Part shown: positions 9,876 to 19,396 of the stretch, piece by piece
Layout: every line of letters starts with the position of its first letter
How positions within the stretch are numbered: position 1 is the first letter of the stretch
Origin: Gracilaria vermiculophylla
Lineage: Eukaryota; Rhodophyta; Florideophyceae; Gracilariales; Gracilariaceae
Length of the DNA: 32,267 nt
Reading direction: 5' to 3'
Assembly: GCA_019155205.2 (NCBI GenBank)
Contig: JAHNZQ020003146.1
Location: 1,486,995 to 1,519,261 of the forward strand
Position numbers and translations under genes: made by a program
Notes under the pieces: model-generated
Seen by the model: only the letters and a program-made list of their open reading frames with translations
Databases searched by the model: none
Told to the model about the DNA's origin: nothing

Positions 9876-9901
9876 GGAGCTCGCGCGACTGCGCGAGCTC
9901 C
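9876..9901. terminator. Perfect hairpin between convergent genes of Harbinger C
   Basis: Eleven perfect pairs (GGAGCTCGCGC with GCGCGAGCTCC) close a 4-nt loop (GACT), followed on + by AAAGTTTTTTG. It lies between the 3' ends of ORF1 and the transposase, as the hairpin of element B does, though the sequence is unrelated. It is probably a two-way 3'-end signal. Confidence 0.5.
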
Positions 9902-10016
9902 AAAGTTTTTTGTTGTGATCTTGCAGGTGACCTTGGGCTTCTTCTAATATACTCAAACGAGTTTCTCATTTTCAACAGTTCCGTTGAGAGCCCATGAATG
10001 ATCCATGACGCCGTTT

Positions 10017-10550
10017 TCAAGAAATGCGTGCATATGTATATTCGTAACGCAGAAACTCTTGTCCACTGCGGAGGGTAAAAATGAAGTCCTGGCCGATCTC
10101 CACTTCCAATTCATTGCCCGAAACAGATGTTCCGAAGTGAACGAGCTCTGCCTCAGCGTACTTCCCACTTGTAGCCACAGTCCATGCTACCTTCTCGTCC
10201 GCTAAAACCTCCTCAACCATTATATTGTGCAGCACTCTGCAGCAGTACATTATTTTGCTTATACTTGGTAAATCCCAAAACCTTGAGTGCCTTTGCAGAA
10301 TATGCCAACGTCCTTAAAGAACACCAAAAGCTCGCTCAAAATCGTTCCTCCGCCATTCCGGGCGAGCCGCAAGAACCTTCTCCTTCATAGTTACTGGTTT
10401 CTGAACTGTGTAAAGAAAAATGGGGTATTTGGGATACACTCCAACGCAGAGAAAAAACGGAGCATCCTTCTCCATTCCATACAAAGTGTACGACATTTTG
10501 AGAGGGAATGATGCATCTGCGATCTTACCGCCATGCCTCATATAACTGTA
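10017..10550 (-). pseudogene. Harbinger C transposase, C-terminal fragment
   Basis: Only the last third remains. KIADASFPLKMSYTLYGMEK matches RIADGSFPSKVFYFLNGKE of element A, and RRNDFERAFGVL carries the catalytic Glu. A TAA near 10313 interrupts the frame just after it; the frame then continues with GRWHILQRHSRFW and CCRVLHNIMVEE as in A and B. The part with both catalytic Asp residues is missing where the copia LTR begins. Confidence 0.8.
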
Positions 10551-10575
10551 CTGTTTATGAGGCATGGCGGTATAG
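10525..10575. repeat. Perfect 17-bp-arm inverted repeat at the Harbinger C / copia junction
   Basis: TACCGCCATGCCTCATA (about 10526-10542) is followed after a short spacer by its exact reverse complement (about 10557-10573). The left arm lies in the Harbinger transposase fragment and the right arm in the end of the copia LTR. Similarity continues weakly for about ten bases outside the perfect arms. Confidence 0.75.
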
Positions 10576-10860
10576 TCGGACATGTCGTGGGGTTGTCGTC
10601 GCAGGGAGCTCAAATGTGTGGTGGTTTGTTTAGCACAAGGCTTGGCTTATCCCCAGTCGCTCTCTCGCGCCTATCTCTCGCCGTTCTCTCTTTATTCGAA
10701 CCAAAGGCTGGGTTCTTCTATCATCGTGCTGTACCCTTTTGCAAGGGGCTTCCGTACTGACAGGAGGCAGCGTCCTTTCGAAATTGTATTCGGTAATACA
10801 ATGTTCATCTAAGAAACGCGCCCTCTGCAGTAGCTTCGCTCATGCGTCGTAGGTCTCACA
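10555..10860 (-). repeat. 3' LTR of the copia element (306 bp)
   Basis: Read on the minus strand it begins TGTGAGACCTACGACG at 10860, just after the polypurine-like GGGGATA, and ends near CCGCCATGCCTCATAA at 10555. It matches the right LTR except that it has a single copy of the 133-bp unit duplicated there. The exact 3' boundary is uncertain by a few bases because the two LTRs diverge there. Confidence 0.8.
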
Positions 10861-10896
10861 TATCCCCGAGTTGCAACAAGCTATTTGTTGTAACTC

Positions 10897-13800
10897 TCAT
10901 TTCCATGCTTTGCTGTTAAGGAAAAAATACCTATGGTCTGGAAGCGTCAATGATCCAGTAGCAGCGATTCGATTCAGTAGTCTGTGCATGGTAGGGTTGT
11001 ACTTCGTTAGAACATCAGCAATGTTGACCTTCCCTTGTATCCAACGAAAGACATCTATCTCTTGTGATTCAACGGAGTCCCTTAATAGTTGCACTGTCTG
11101 TCGTAGCCGATATTCTTTTCCTTCGTGTAACGCTGTAATAGTTTCAAACGAGCCTTTGGAATCAACATTCAGGATATGCAAGAAGTCGTCTGTTGGAGAA
11201 ATAGACTTCAGCGTAGACTTCAAGTAAAGCCCTCTGTCATCTGCTCCTGTGCAAGCAAATATCTCTGCACTACATGATGAATGTTATACTCGTCTCTGTT
11301 TTGATCTGCACCAGTCTATCATATGGTACGTCGTTGCATCGTTCTGTGACTTGTATCTCAGCCCAGTGATGATTCCTGTATGGCCGTATATTTGATTGGG
11401 TGAGATATTGAACGAAGCATCCGAAAAAGAGACTATATCAACCGCTGTAGTCTTGCCGTTTGGGCGACAAAAGGTAATTACCGATCGGAGGTTTCAAAGC
11501 TCATGAAGCATCTTGTTCGCGTCCATCAAATGTGAAACTGTCAGTCTACTCATCTTTTGCTGCATCAATGACCCCACGTATGCCGCTTGTGGTAGTGCAC
11601 CACATCCTAAGCAGATAAATTCTCCAGCCAGTTGACGATACGACCAAATTTCACTTGGTTGTGCCACGTCTTTCGTCATAGCCTTTCGCACTTTGCTGAG
11701 GTTCATTGCCTTAATGGAGTCCGCATATCCTTGCATTGATAGCCGCATATTGCATTTCTTGTTCTGTTTCATACTGCACCCGTTGAACTTAATTTCATCG
11801 TCGATGATCGTCTTGCTCACACTGAAACGTTGATCAATTTCTGTTGCAAAGATGCGAATATCGTGTACCGACCCAGAGATCAGCAAGTCATCCGTTAGCT
11901 TGGCAAGAAATAGCCGTATGGACCCGTTCTCTTTTCGTCTAACATAGAGCTGACTGACGCCGAACGCACGATAAAACTTCGCTTCCTTCAACAACTATGT
12001 TTCAATGACCGTAGCTCACTGTCGTCCTGCCTCGCTGATGCCATACGGGAGTTTGATCAACTTCCACAGTGTGCCGCGACGGCCTTTCGACTCCTTGGGT
12101 GGGCACACGTATAGGTCTCTGCTAGTGGGTCCGCTTTAGAGATAGGCTCCTTTGATGTCGATGCATCCAAGCCGTACGCCAACGATTGATGTCAAAGATA
12201 AAAGAAGGCGTATGACGTTGAACTGAGCGATGGTGGAATCGTTTCTGATATTCCCCTTTTCTTTGTCACGGTTTCCATGCGCGCACAGTCTGGCTTTCAT
12301 TCTTTTCTGATCCTCTTCCTCGTTTTTTACTTTGTACACCACATGGGAGCTAATAACGTTAGCGTCTGCGGGGACGTCGTGTTCCGGTACCTCGACGTAA
12401 GCGCCTATCCACGCTTTATCAATTACCTCCTCAACGGGTTTGTCGAGTATCCATTGTGGCGCACAGTCCATTCTTTTGCGGGTGACTTGTTCGCTTCCAA
12501 TAGCGTCGTAGGTCTCATTGAGGACAGATTGCTCGTCAGACTTGAGTTCCACATCCGATACTTGCTCAGGTTCCTCCGCGCTGTTCTGCCCAATGTCTCG
12601 TGATGCATCACCATTTACCGCGGTGGAAAAGAAGGAACTGTGAAAGCTTTCGTGCATCGCTTCGTCGTCCATTGAATCTTCCGGGCCGAATACATCGGTC
12701 ATGATTTTCTAGAATTCGTTCGGTGTTTCTGTGTCATCCTGGGTGTTGTGTGCTGTTGTTGGTGCTTCGTCTGCAAGGATGTCCTCTAATATCCTCTCCT
12801 GTAATTCGCTAGCGAAATGGCCTTCAGGAGCAAGCCGAACGTGTTCGTAGGCGACCTTCATGGGGCGACCTCGGTTAGATTGTCTACATCGAACGTAGAA
12901 TGGGGTGGTCTGGGTCACTGTAGCCTTCACCCACCTCACCGGGTCGTTCTGTTTTGATGTGTTATAATAGACCCATATAGAAGTTCCTGGTTGTATAGAG
13001 TGTGGCGGTACTAGGTGGTTGTTGTGTGATTTCAGGAATTTTAGCAGAGCACGGGTGGCTGTTGTGCACTTGTGAGCGCTCAGCAGTTCTTCTGGAACAC
13101 GAGTGGCTGGTATCCCTAGCAGTGACGGCGAGTATTCTCTGGCGAGCTGAATTGCGCTCAACGTTGAGTTACCGTGGAACAAGTTGCTCAGAAAAGATGT
13201 TCGGGCAATAAGGGTTGCTGGCGAAGCCGTGGTGTCTTCTTTAGAGACTCGAGCAAATATGGATTTGAATAACCCGTTGTCGCGTTCTACCCTGCCATTC
13301 TTAGAGAAACATCTTGCGGGGCGATCTTGCATCTTTACACCGTATGAGCTTATGAGCTTTGTTAGCACTGGATGGGTGAATTCAGGGTTCGCACTGAAGT
13401 ATTTCGGGGCTCCATGATGGTATATCCACTCTGTCTCCAGCTTGTTGCACATCTCGGCTCCGTCTTTCTTCGTAACAATTGACCTCTCACCGTAGGTCCT
13501 TCCGGCGTCCATGATGTTTATGACTTCGTATTTGACGCTCGCTATGAATACTACGAGAAAATCGGCTTACCCTGACTCGTTGAATGCTTCATTCACGTGT
13601 GTGAGTGAAACTTTCTTACGATGGGCTGGGCGTCCAGTGGAGACACAGATATCACAGTCATCGTGGTTGTCGTCACATGCTCGGCTGAGGTCCTCTGTCA
13701 GCTTGTCAGCATCCTTCAGTACAGCTTTCATCTCAGTCGCTGTTGCGTGTGTGAAGTGTGGTACTGTCAGCCCTCCTGTCGAGGTAGTAAAGCACAACGT

Positions 13801-14833
13801 CCGTTAGGAGTTTTTAGTGACTCCACAGGCGCGTATTCCTAAAGTTGGTCTCCGGTATCCGCTGTAGCGAGCCGGGGGAATTCTGAAAGGGATCCGCAAA
13901 CACCAAGCGGAGGGGAAGGTTCACTGGGCGGCCAATGCTCCTACAGGCGCTGCTATGATGCGTCCTGGGGATCGGCGGCTTAGAAACCTGCGTGAATAGA
14001 CAAGAGAGTCCAACTGGAAAATGTGGAAGAAGACTCAAGCGTACTTGTTTTTACTTCCCCAGAGGTGGAGCTTAACCGGCAGCTTAAATATCTAGCCGGG
14101 AGCCCGCCTCGGCAGGTCGCACTACTGTGCTAATTACCTGCATAAAATATCTAAAATAAATAATAAATTCTACCGTACCTTAAGGATGCTGTAGCGCACG
14201 CGGGCGAGATTATGCACCACGTGGCCCAGCTAATAAATTACGAACCCATCTTAGGAATATTATACCTTAATGCCAAACCACCATATTTCCGTAAGAGCCA
14301 CTGTACTACATGAAGCGGTGTATCTTTTTCACCGCATTCTTGTTCAGACTCAGGGTGGAAGCTGACATCAACGTGTTGAGCTTCGATGTTCGATGTGGGA
14401 CTATTTCTATTCTAAGCCTATCGCTTCCATCGCCGTCTCTCTCTATATACGTTTGGAACACGCGTTCGGCAGTATCCATGGGGCGTTTGAAACGGAGTAC
14501 CTGTGGCTTGGATCGGTTGAGTGTATTGGCTAATCTCTTCACGTCCGGTCCAATAAAAAGTGGTGAGTAGCCGTGTACTAGGTCGAATGGTATCACTGTT
14601 GGACGATGGTTGACATCGTTTACGATCAAGTTTGAAGTGCATATAATCGGCTTAGCTTTCACTGAATGATTGCCCCATTCATGGAAATAATGATCTCATG
14701 GGGGACCCAGTGTCAAGTGGATGCCGAGAGCATCGCAAAATGCTGTTGCCTCTTCAATTCCGCCCTTCGACGTTGGTGCTCCTTCGTCTAGCATTGGATT
14801 CAGGTCAGTCCGGAGCCCAATTGACCTCAATCC
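10897..14833 (-). pseudogene. Copia pol polyprotein (protease, integrase, RT, RNase H), broken
   Basis: If the nested LTR and one TGAAG are taken out, a single frame runs from about 14833 to 10897. It is broken by stops at 14696, 13567, 12709, 12136, 12016, 11995, 11494 and 11284 (lowest base given). Domains in order: aspartic protease (LDEGAPTSKGG near 14790); integrase zinc motif (HRFTH, interrupted by the LTR, then CDIC); integrase core (ADFLVVF, FSANPEF, SKNGRVERDN); reverse transcriptase (RLCAHGNRDK, CIDIKGAYL, LPYGISEAGR, KLTDDLLISG in place of the YVDD box); RNase H (FSDASFN, CSAEIFA, VDSKGSF, VFRWIQGKVNIADVLTK). Pol lies in the -1 frame relative to gag and overlaps it by only about 7 bases near an A5 run (T5 in sense) at 14836-14840. 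It is a clear copia relative but not functional. Confidence 0.9.
13757..14310 (-). repeat. Solo LTR of family 1 (554 bp), TGAAG duplication
   Basis: It is the same family as 668-1220, with ends TGTGGTACTG and TGTACTACA. TGAAG stands on both sides (13752-13756 and 14311-14315). Nothing but one LTR lies between, so it is a solo LTR left by recombination of a full element. Taking it out restores the pol frame across KKIHRF and THATATEMK. The strand follows the assignment made for the copy at 668-1220. Confidence 0.93.
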
Positions 14834-15930
14834 CTAAAAAGTGACTTCGAAACCAATTTGTTCTTCGCCTCTTCATGATTGGGTGGCTTCTCGTCAGGGA
14901 TTGGCGTGGGGGTAGCATCAGTTCTTTTCTCATCTCTCTTTGCTTTCATTTTGGCACGACAGTCTTCGCGGTCCCTCCACTAAGGGCCGGGTTTGTTGCA
15001 TGCTCGGCATTTCGTCTCCTTCTTGAGTCTCTTCATATCCCTTCTGCCACCGGGGAAAGGGACATTATTCCTTTTTCCATGCAAGGAACCATGAGTCTTA
15101 GTTGCTTGGGTACTGGTAATCTGTTGCTGTTTTCCTTCAACGCGGGAGAGATACTCTGCACCGACGTGTAAAGTAAACGTTGGAATCTTATTGCACCTTT
15201 GGTTCTGTATCTTTTTTGCTTCTTCTTGGGCTTTGTGCTTAAGTGATTTGGCCTCCTCTGCCTCCAAGACTTGCGCCGACTTCAACAAGTCTAGAAGAAA
15301 GGTGAGCTCTCCGTTGGTAGCCTGAATTTGTCCTAAGTGTTCCGTTTTATCCGACGTAGATGAGGCCGTGAGTTGGAACATGAGGGATTTCATGGTGTCT
15401 GGCGTGAGATGTGCATTTCTAAGCATCATAATAGCAAACTGTCTGCTCGTTGCGTCGCTGATTCCCGCCATGTGGTTTGCATAACTGGCAACAACGCCCA
15501 TAAATCTAGTAGTAAAAGCAGAAACAGTTTCATCGTCATGGCCAGAGCAAAAGTATATAGCTGTGAGCAAGTCAACTTCTTTTTTGATTGATTCCGTAGG
15601 AGTTTGTATTGCAATCACACCCAGTATGCCCTCGATAAGCTTTTCGTTTTTTGGATCATCCTGTTGGACAGAAAGAGACAAGATACGGTCGGCCACTGCT
15701 GTTGTGAGCAATGCTTGCTCTGTTGGATCACATGAACGGTAAATAATATATTGCGCTCCCTTGCGCAACGCTTTCCACTTTTTGTCAACTTTTGCCATCT
15801 CATTGACCATTTGCATCCAAAACTTGAGTTCATCTCGATAACGAACCTTCGAGGTCACATTTGTTAGGAACAAAGGATCATTATTACTGTCGTTATTGGG
15901 TACTACGAGCACAGACCCCTCTGGGCCCAT
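14827..15930 (-). pseudogene. Copia gag (capsid-nucleocapsid) with one internal stop
   Basis: Gag forms the virus-like particle of the element. The start chosen is ATG 15930 (MGPEGSVLVV), only a few bases inside the LTR edge; the frame is also open upstream through the LTR but that is not expected to be coding. The N-terminal and middle parts are helical (LKFWMQMVNEMAKVDKKW, then QALLTTAVADRILSLS). The C-terminal part has a zinc-knuckle remnant CRACNKPG followed by P, a TAG stop (14980-14982), then WRDREDC, so the His of CX2CX4HX4C is lost. Reading on, the frame ends at 14827. The total is about 367 codons. A motif TGGGCCCAGAGG at the start codon may be the primer-binding site, since there is almost no leader. 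Confidence 0.75.
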
Positions 15931-15934
15931 AACT

Positions 15935-16372
15935 ATACGAGGAATGGCGGTATCGTCAGACATGTCGTGGGTTTGTCGTCGCAGGGAGCTCAAATGTGTG
16001 GAGGTTTGTTCAGCACAAGGTTTGGCTTCTCCCCAGTCGCTTTCTCGCGCCTGTCTCTCGCCGTTCTCTCTTTTTTCGACCCAAGGCTGGATTCTTCTAT
16101 CATAGTGCTGTGGCCTTTGGCAAGGGGCTTTCGTACTGGCAGGAGGCAGCGTCCTTTCGACATTGTATTCGGCAATACAATGTTCATTTAAGAAACGCAC
16201 CCTCTGCAGTAGCTGCGCTCGTGCGTCGTAGGTCTCACAGCTGTGCCCTTTGGCAAGGGGCTTTCGTACTGATAGGGGGCAGCGTCCTTTCGACATTGTA
16301 TTCGGCAGTACAATGTTCTTCTAAGAAACGCGCCCCCTGCAGTAGCTGCGCTCATGCGTCGTAGGTCTCACA
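15935..16372 (-). repeat. 5' LTR of the copia element (438 bp, internally duplicated)
   Basis: On the minus strand it starts TGTGAGACCTACGACG at 16372 and ends near CCATTCCTCGTAT. It is longer than the 3' LTR because a 133-bp unit at its 5' end is present twice. Confidence 0.85.
16107..16372. repeat. Tandem duplication, 2 x 133 bp, inside the 5' LTR
   Basis: Unit 1 is 16107-16239 and unit 2 is 16240-16372. Both begin with GCTGTG followed by CCTTTGGCAAGGGG and end with GTAGGTCTCACA. They differ at only a handful of positions by eye. The 3' LTR has one unit. In LTR terms this is U3, where promoter elements sit. Confidence 0.9.
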
Positions 16373-16382
16373 ACTGTACTGT

Positions 16383-18033
16383 ATTTTAATTTAAGATACA
16401 TTAAATAAAGGCTCTGCCAACTGTCCGTACCACCTTTTGCGCAAAATGCTCCCTATGATACATTCAGTCCATAGCTACGTCGCACACATTAATTGCGAAC
16501 GATGGCCGGAAGTGGCAGTTTCACTTCGTCAAAAGTAAGTCCAAACCATAAGTATATGAAATACAAAAGTAGTGGAAAATATCTCTACCAGATTACGTCC
16601 TCTGTAGTAGGTTTGCTCGATACTCTATGACTCTCACTGTTATCTAGGCAACATAGCCGTCCTACCAAACGGTTATCGTAAGCTTTTTGAGCATCGTATA
16701 TTTATATTTAGTTTGGTTTTATCCTGGGTACCCCTGGTACCTGTCATACACTGAACGTAGCACCAAGTGGTTTGCAATGCGCCATGGTCATTGAGATTGA
16801 TATCAAACTAGTAATGAGAAGTCTAAGTAGCAAGGTAGTTTTGAGTGATTTCAGAACGCTACAGGAAGCAATAAAACATATGTTTTAATGAACATAATAT
16901 AGATATGGGATCGGAGTACAAGAAGACCTGAGCATCGAAATGTTTTTAGAAAAGTTTTCATTCCCCTTTTTCCTCATTTTGTAAAAAGAAGCACCTTATG
17001 GCTAAAGTCTTGTGCTTTACGGTTTCTACACGCACTCAAGAGGCTAATAAGGTTTTCCATCGGATTCGTGTTTTCTATATACTCTCTTTTTGTCCGACTA
17101 GTCCGTTACCGTAAGCCTCGTGGTCTTTCTATACCTGCATCCTTTCGGTTCTGCTCTAATCATATCTGGTACCCATTAGACGTTATCTAGATCTAGCAAC
17201 ATCTTTGCTTCTTAAAGCAGACATTACTTTGAACCAAAAGATCGGTTTTGCGTGTTTCGCGAGCTGCAGTATACTAATTACACGTTTTCCCAACGATGCT
17301 GAAGCCAGGGTCTTCATTAAAAGCATAGAATAGAAAGATAAATAAAAGATTACATATGGATGTGCAATGCCACTAATTCTCTATATATTGCTTACTATCC
17401 ATCTACCTGCTCATGCTAACGCAAAAAATGAAAACGCGACAGATACTGATTTGACAATGGCGGCTAATTGTAGTACAGTGCGCCAATTACCTACTAGAGT
17501 GGCATGTGCCGTGGCCATTATGACGTCAATTAGAGGCAGCAGTGGTAGTCAAAGTAGCAAGAGTAGATTTTCATTGATGCAGGTGTGCCATAGTATGCAG
17601 AATGCAGGGTGTCCTTGCGGACGTACTTTTTGTACGTACCTGGCCTGTAAGGAGCTCAGAGCTATGCACTATATTTAGAGGTGTGTGAAGGCCTTTCTTA
17701 CTACTGAGCAAAGCTAAGCATCTTCTACTTTAGATACACGTAAATCTCTATAGTCTTCACTGTCGACCATTAGGATAGTGAAATATACCAAAAGCCGTCA
17801 ATGACGTGCTAGCGCTGCATGCATCATTACCAATTCGGTGCAGTACGCATGCAGGCCATCTTTTGCTTGGAAATTTTCGGGAGCTATTGTTACCAGTTTA
17901 CATACCATTTGGTCTCTTCTTTTAGGTTGAGCCACTTTTGTGCTATCTAGATCTGTCACTTTCATTGTACCTAGCACCCGTGCCCACGAACGACGTTTGC
18001 TGTACGACACTAATCATAGATAATTACAACGGT
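16383..18033. other. AT-rich gene-poor stretch
   Basis: Both strands were read. No transposon end, RNA gene or recognisable protein was found apart from one weak small ORF (17367-17678). Long T and A runs and many stops are typical of decayed intergenic DNA. A minus-strand frame at 17798-18010 has no recognisable motif. Confidence 0.5.
17367..17678 (+). CDS. Possible small secreted cysteine-rich protein (103 aa)
   Basis: An isolated ATG-started frame encodes a hydrophobic N-terminus (MPLILYILLTIHLPAHANA, with an AxA cleavage-like end near residue 19) followed by a short polar region. Seven Cys lie at residues 35, 47, 74, 82, 84, 89 and 94; the last four are packed in GCPCGRTFCTYLACKE. This is the layout of small secreted disulfide proteins. 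I recognise no family. The surrounding DNA is AT-rich and otherwise non-coding, and a frame of this length can occur by chance, so the call is weak. Confidence 0.22.
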   Translation: MPLILYILLTIHLPAHANAKNENATDTDLTMAANCSTVRQLPTRVACAVAIMTSIRGSSGSQSSKSRFSLMQVCHSMQNAGCPCGRTFCTYLACKELRAMHYI

Positions 18034-18036
18034 ATT

Positions 18037-18074
18037 AGAGAGTTTCAGCAACTCAACTGTGGGTAGATTGTGGG
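18037..18074. repeat. Left terminal inverted repeat of Harbinger D
   Basis: It begins AGAGAGTTTCAGCAA and contains TGTGGGTAGATTGTGGG. It pairs with the right end at 20972-21010 with a few mismatches and one inserted base. Confidence 0.85.
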
Positions 18075-18421
18075 TAGCGTGGCACGGCACGTATGACATG
18101 TGGCCGATCTGGGCCGAGCCGACCGACAATTCCTACCAGTAAATCGTTCGGAGAGGCTCTGTATCGAAAAAAGTTTCGGTGCGATCTGCTCCTCGTGTTA
18201 GCCCAGCTACACCGCTCACGCTGCCTGGAACGTCTGGTTTCGGCATTCACGCGGTGAGCGTCCGCCTTTGTGGAGCGCGTCGTCTTCAACGTGCCGGGCT
18301 GGTTTGTGCGGTGCGTGGGTGCAAGAACCTACCGACTGCTCTTCGTTAGCCGTGCCTGACAGTGTGCTGTTTTGCGACGTCTCCCCATCCTCCCCCTTTC
18401 CGTTTTTCAGCCATCAATTCG

Positions 18422-19396
18422 ATGGTAACCGGCGAGGCTCCCTGTTCTCCCTCATGCCGTCCTCATGGACTTTCACTGCCAGCGGGCGCATCTCATCCGG
18501 TCGCAGAGGAGTCAGCCAACGAATCTGTTGCCCAGACGTCAAGCCTAGACTTCAAGGCACCACCTGTTCCGGCCAAAAGACGCCGAGTGAAGTGGGATGG
18601 GGCAGGTGCAGACTTGCTTTGTGCACGTGCTGTGACAAGTGCAGGAGCGCATCTGGCCAAGTGGGGAGAAGGCGACAAAATGTATACAAGAGCGGCTGAA
18701 CTCTTCAACGCGCAACCGAGCAAGCCATTTGAGACGAACAGCAAGCATATTAAGGATCGGTTTTTGCTGCTGACGGAGCGCTTCAAAAAGAAAAACGCAG
18801 CACTAGCCAAGCAGTCAGGCATAATGGAGGTGCAAGACGAGCTATCGAACCTTCTTGACGATGCTGCAGCTGCCATGAGTGACGCCTGCTCGGCAGAAAC
18901 GAAAGCAAAAGAGAAGAGGGGTAACGTCGAAGATATGCTCTCTCGTGCTGGGGCAGCCGCTAGGGATGTGTCGCTCATGCGCCCCACTCGTCGGAAGAAG
19001 AGGAAGCTCGATAAGAACATGGGCGGCCTGGATATAGAAGATGATTCGGAGTGTGACGGACTTTCAGCGGCTGCAAAGCGTCGACGACGTCGTGATGATG
19101 CAGAAGAGGAGAAAGACAATGCTCTTATCGACCTCATCAAGCGCGACGTCACCGAACGCCGTGACGTTGAGCGGCATAAATGCGCCACTGCGGAGAAGCG
19201 CTTGGACCTGGATCAGCGCCGCTTCGAGCACGCGTTGGACATGGATGCGGCACGTCGCCAGCGAGAAGCGGTTGCAGAAGTTGCTCGTGCCAAGGCTTCC
19301 GCCGATGTTGCAGCTGCGTCCATGGCCGATCGGGAGGAGCGTACGCAGACCCTTGCGCTGATCTCGGAGCTCGTGCGTAGTGTCAGGAAGAACTGA
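18422..19396 (+). CDS. Harbinger D ORF1, Myb/SANT-like DNA-binding accessory protein (324 aa)
   Basis: The start is the ATG at 18422; the frame is open upstream but has no ATG. A pyrimidine-rich stretch ending TTTTTCAG (18403-18410) just before the ATG looks like a 3' splice site, so a 5'-UTR intron is possible. The protein has a basic PVPAKRRRVKWDG entry into a trihelix/SANT-like domain (residues about 50-115: VKWDGAGADLLCARAV, then HIKDRFLLLTERFKKKNAAL). Two basic clusters follow (RPTRRKKRKLDK and AAKRRRRRDDAEEEK), probable nuclear localisation signals. A long Ala/Arg/Glu-rich helix near the C-terminus (residues about 230-320) is a probable coiled coil. In PIF/Harbinger elements such a protein partners the transposase. 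It is intact and converges with the transposase. Confidence 0.8.
   Translation: MVTGEAPCSPSCRPHGLSLPAGASHPVAEESANESVAQTSSLDFKAPPVPAKRRRVKWDGAGADLLCARAVTSAGAHLAKWGEGDKMYTRAAELFNAQPSKPFETNSKHIKDRFLLLTERFKKKNAALAKQSGIMEVQDELSNLLDDAAAAMSDACSAETKAKEKRGNVEDMLSRAGAAARDVSLMRPTRRKKRKLDKNMGGLDIEDDSECDGLSAAAKRRRRRDDAEEEKDNALIDLIKRDVTERRDVERHKCATAEKRLDLDQRRFEHALDMDAARRQREAVAEVARAKASADVAAASMADREERTQTLALISELVRSVRKN

Larger units (their letters stand above)
7243..10554 (+). mobile_element. PIF/Harbinger DNA transposon C, truncated and nested
   Basis: Directly after the TTA at 7240-7242 a weak terminal-repeat-like sequence (AATCCTCTCCAGC, 7243-7255) resembles GAGCATCTCCACC of B. Element C has the same layout as A and B: ORF1 on + (8761-9770), a hairpin, and a transposase on - (10017-10550). 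A Tc1 element (7340-8559) sits in its left non-coding part. The right end, with the N-terminal two thirds of the transposase, is gone; the copia element begins there and the missing part does not resume after it. Either the copia insertion hit an already truncated copy or a deletion followed. The left boundary is less certain than that of B. Confidence 0.65.
10555..16372 (-). mobile_element. Ty1/copia retrotransposon, degenerate, with a nested solo LTR
   Basis: The order on the minus strand is 5' LTR (15935-16372), gag (15930-14827), protease, integrase, reverse transcriptase, RNase H (pol, 14833-10897), a short GGGGA tract, and 3' LTR (10860-10555). Integrase before reverse transcriptase defines the Ty1/copia superfamily. 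ACTGT flanks both sides (10550-10554 and 16373-16377), extended to ACTGTACTGT on both sides, so the duplication is 5 or 10 bp. A family-1 solo LTR (13757-14310) lies in the integrase gene. Excluding it, the element is about 5.3 kb. It cannot be autonomous because pol has eight in-frame stops. Confidence 0.9.

Noticed and set aside
14980..16296. A 438-codon minus frame as one gag protein
   Set aside because: Its first 120 or so codons lie in the LTR and repeat the 133-bp duplication. The likely gag start is the ATG at 15930.
18493..19188. A 231-codon minus frame opposite Harbinger D ORF1
   Set aside because: It is a Ser-rich shadow of the Arg/Ala-rich coding strand.
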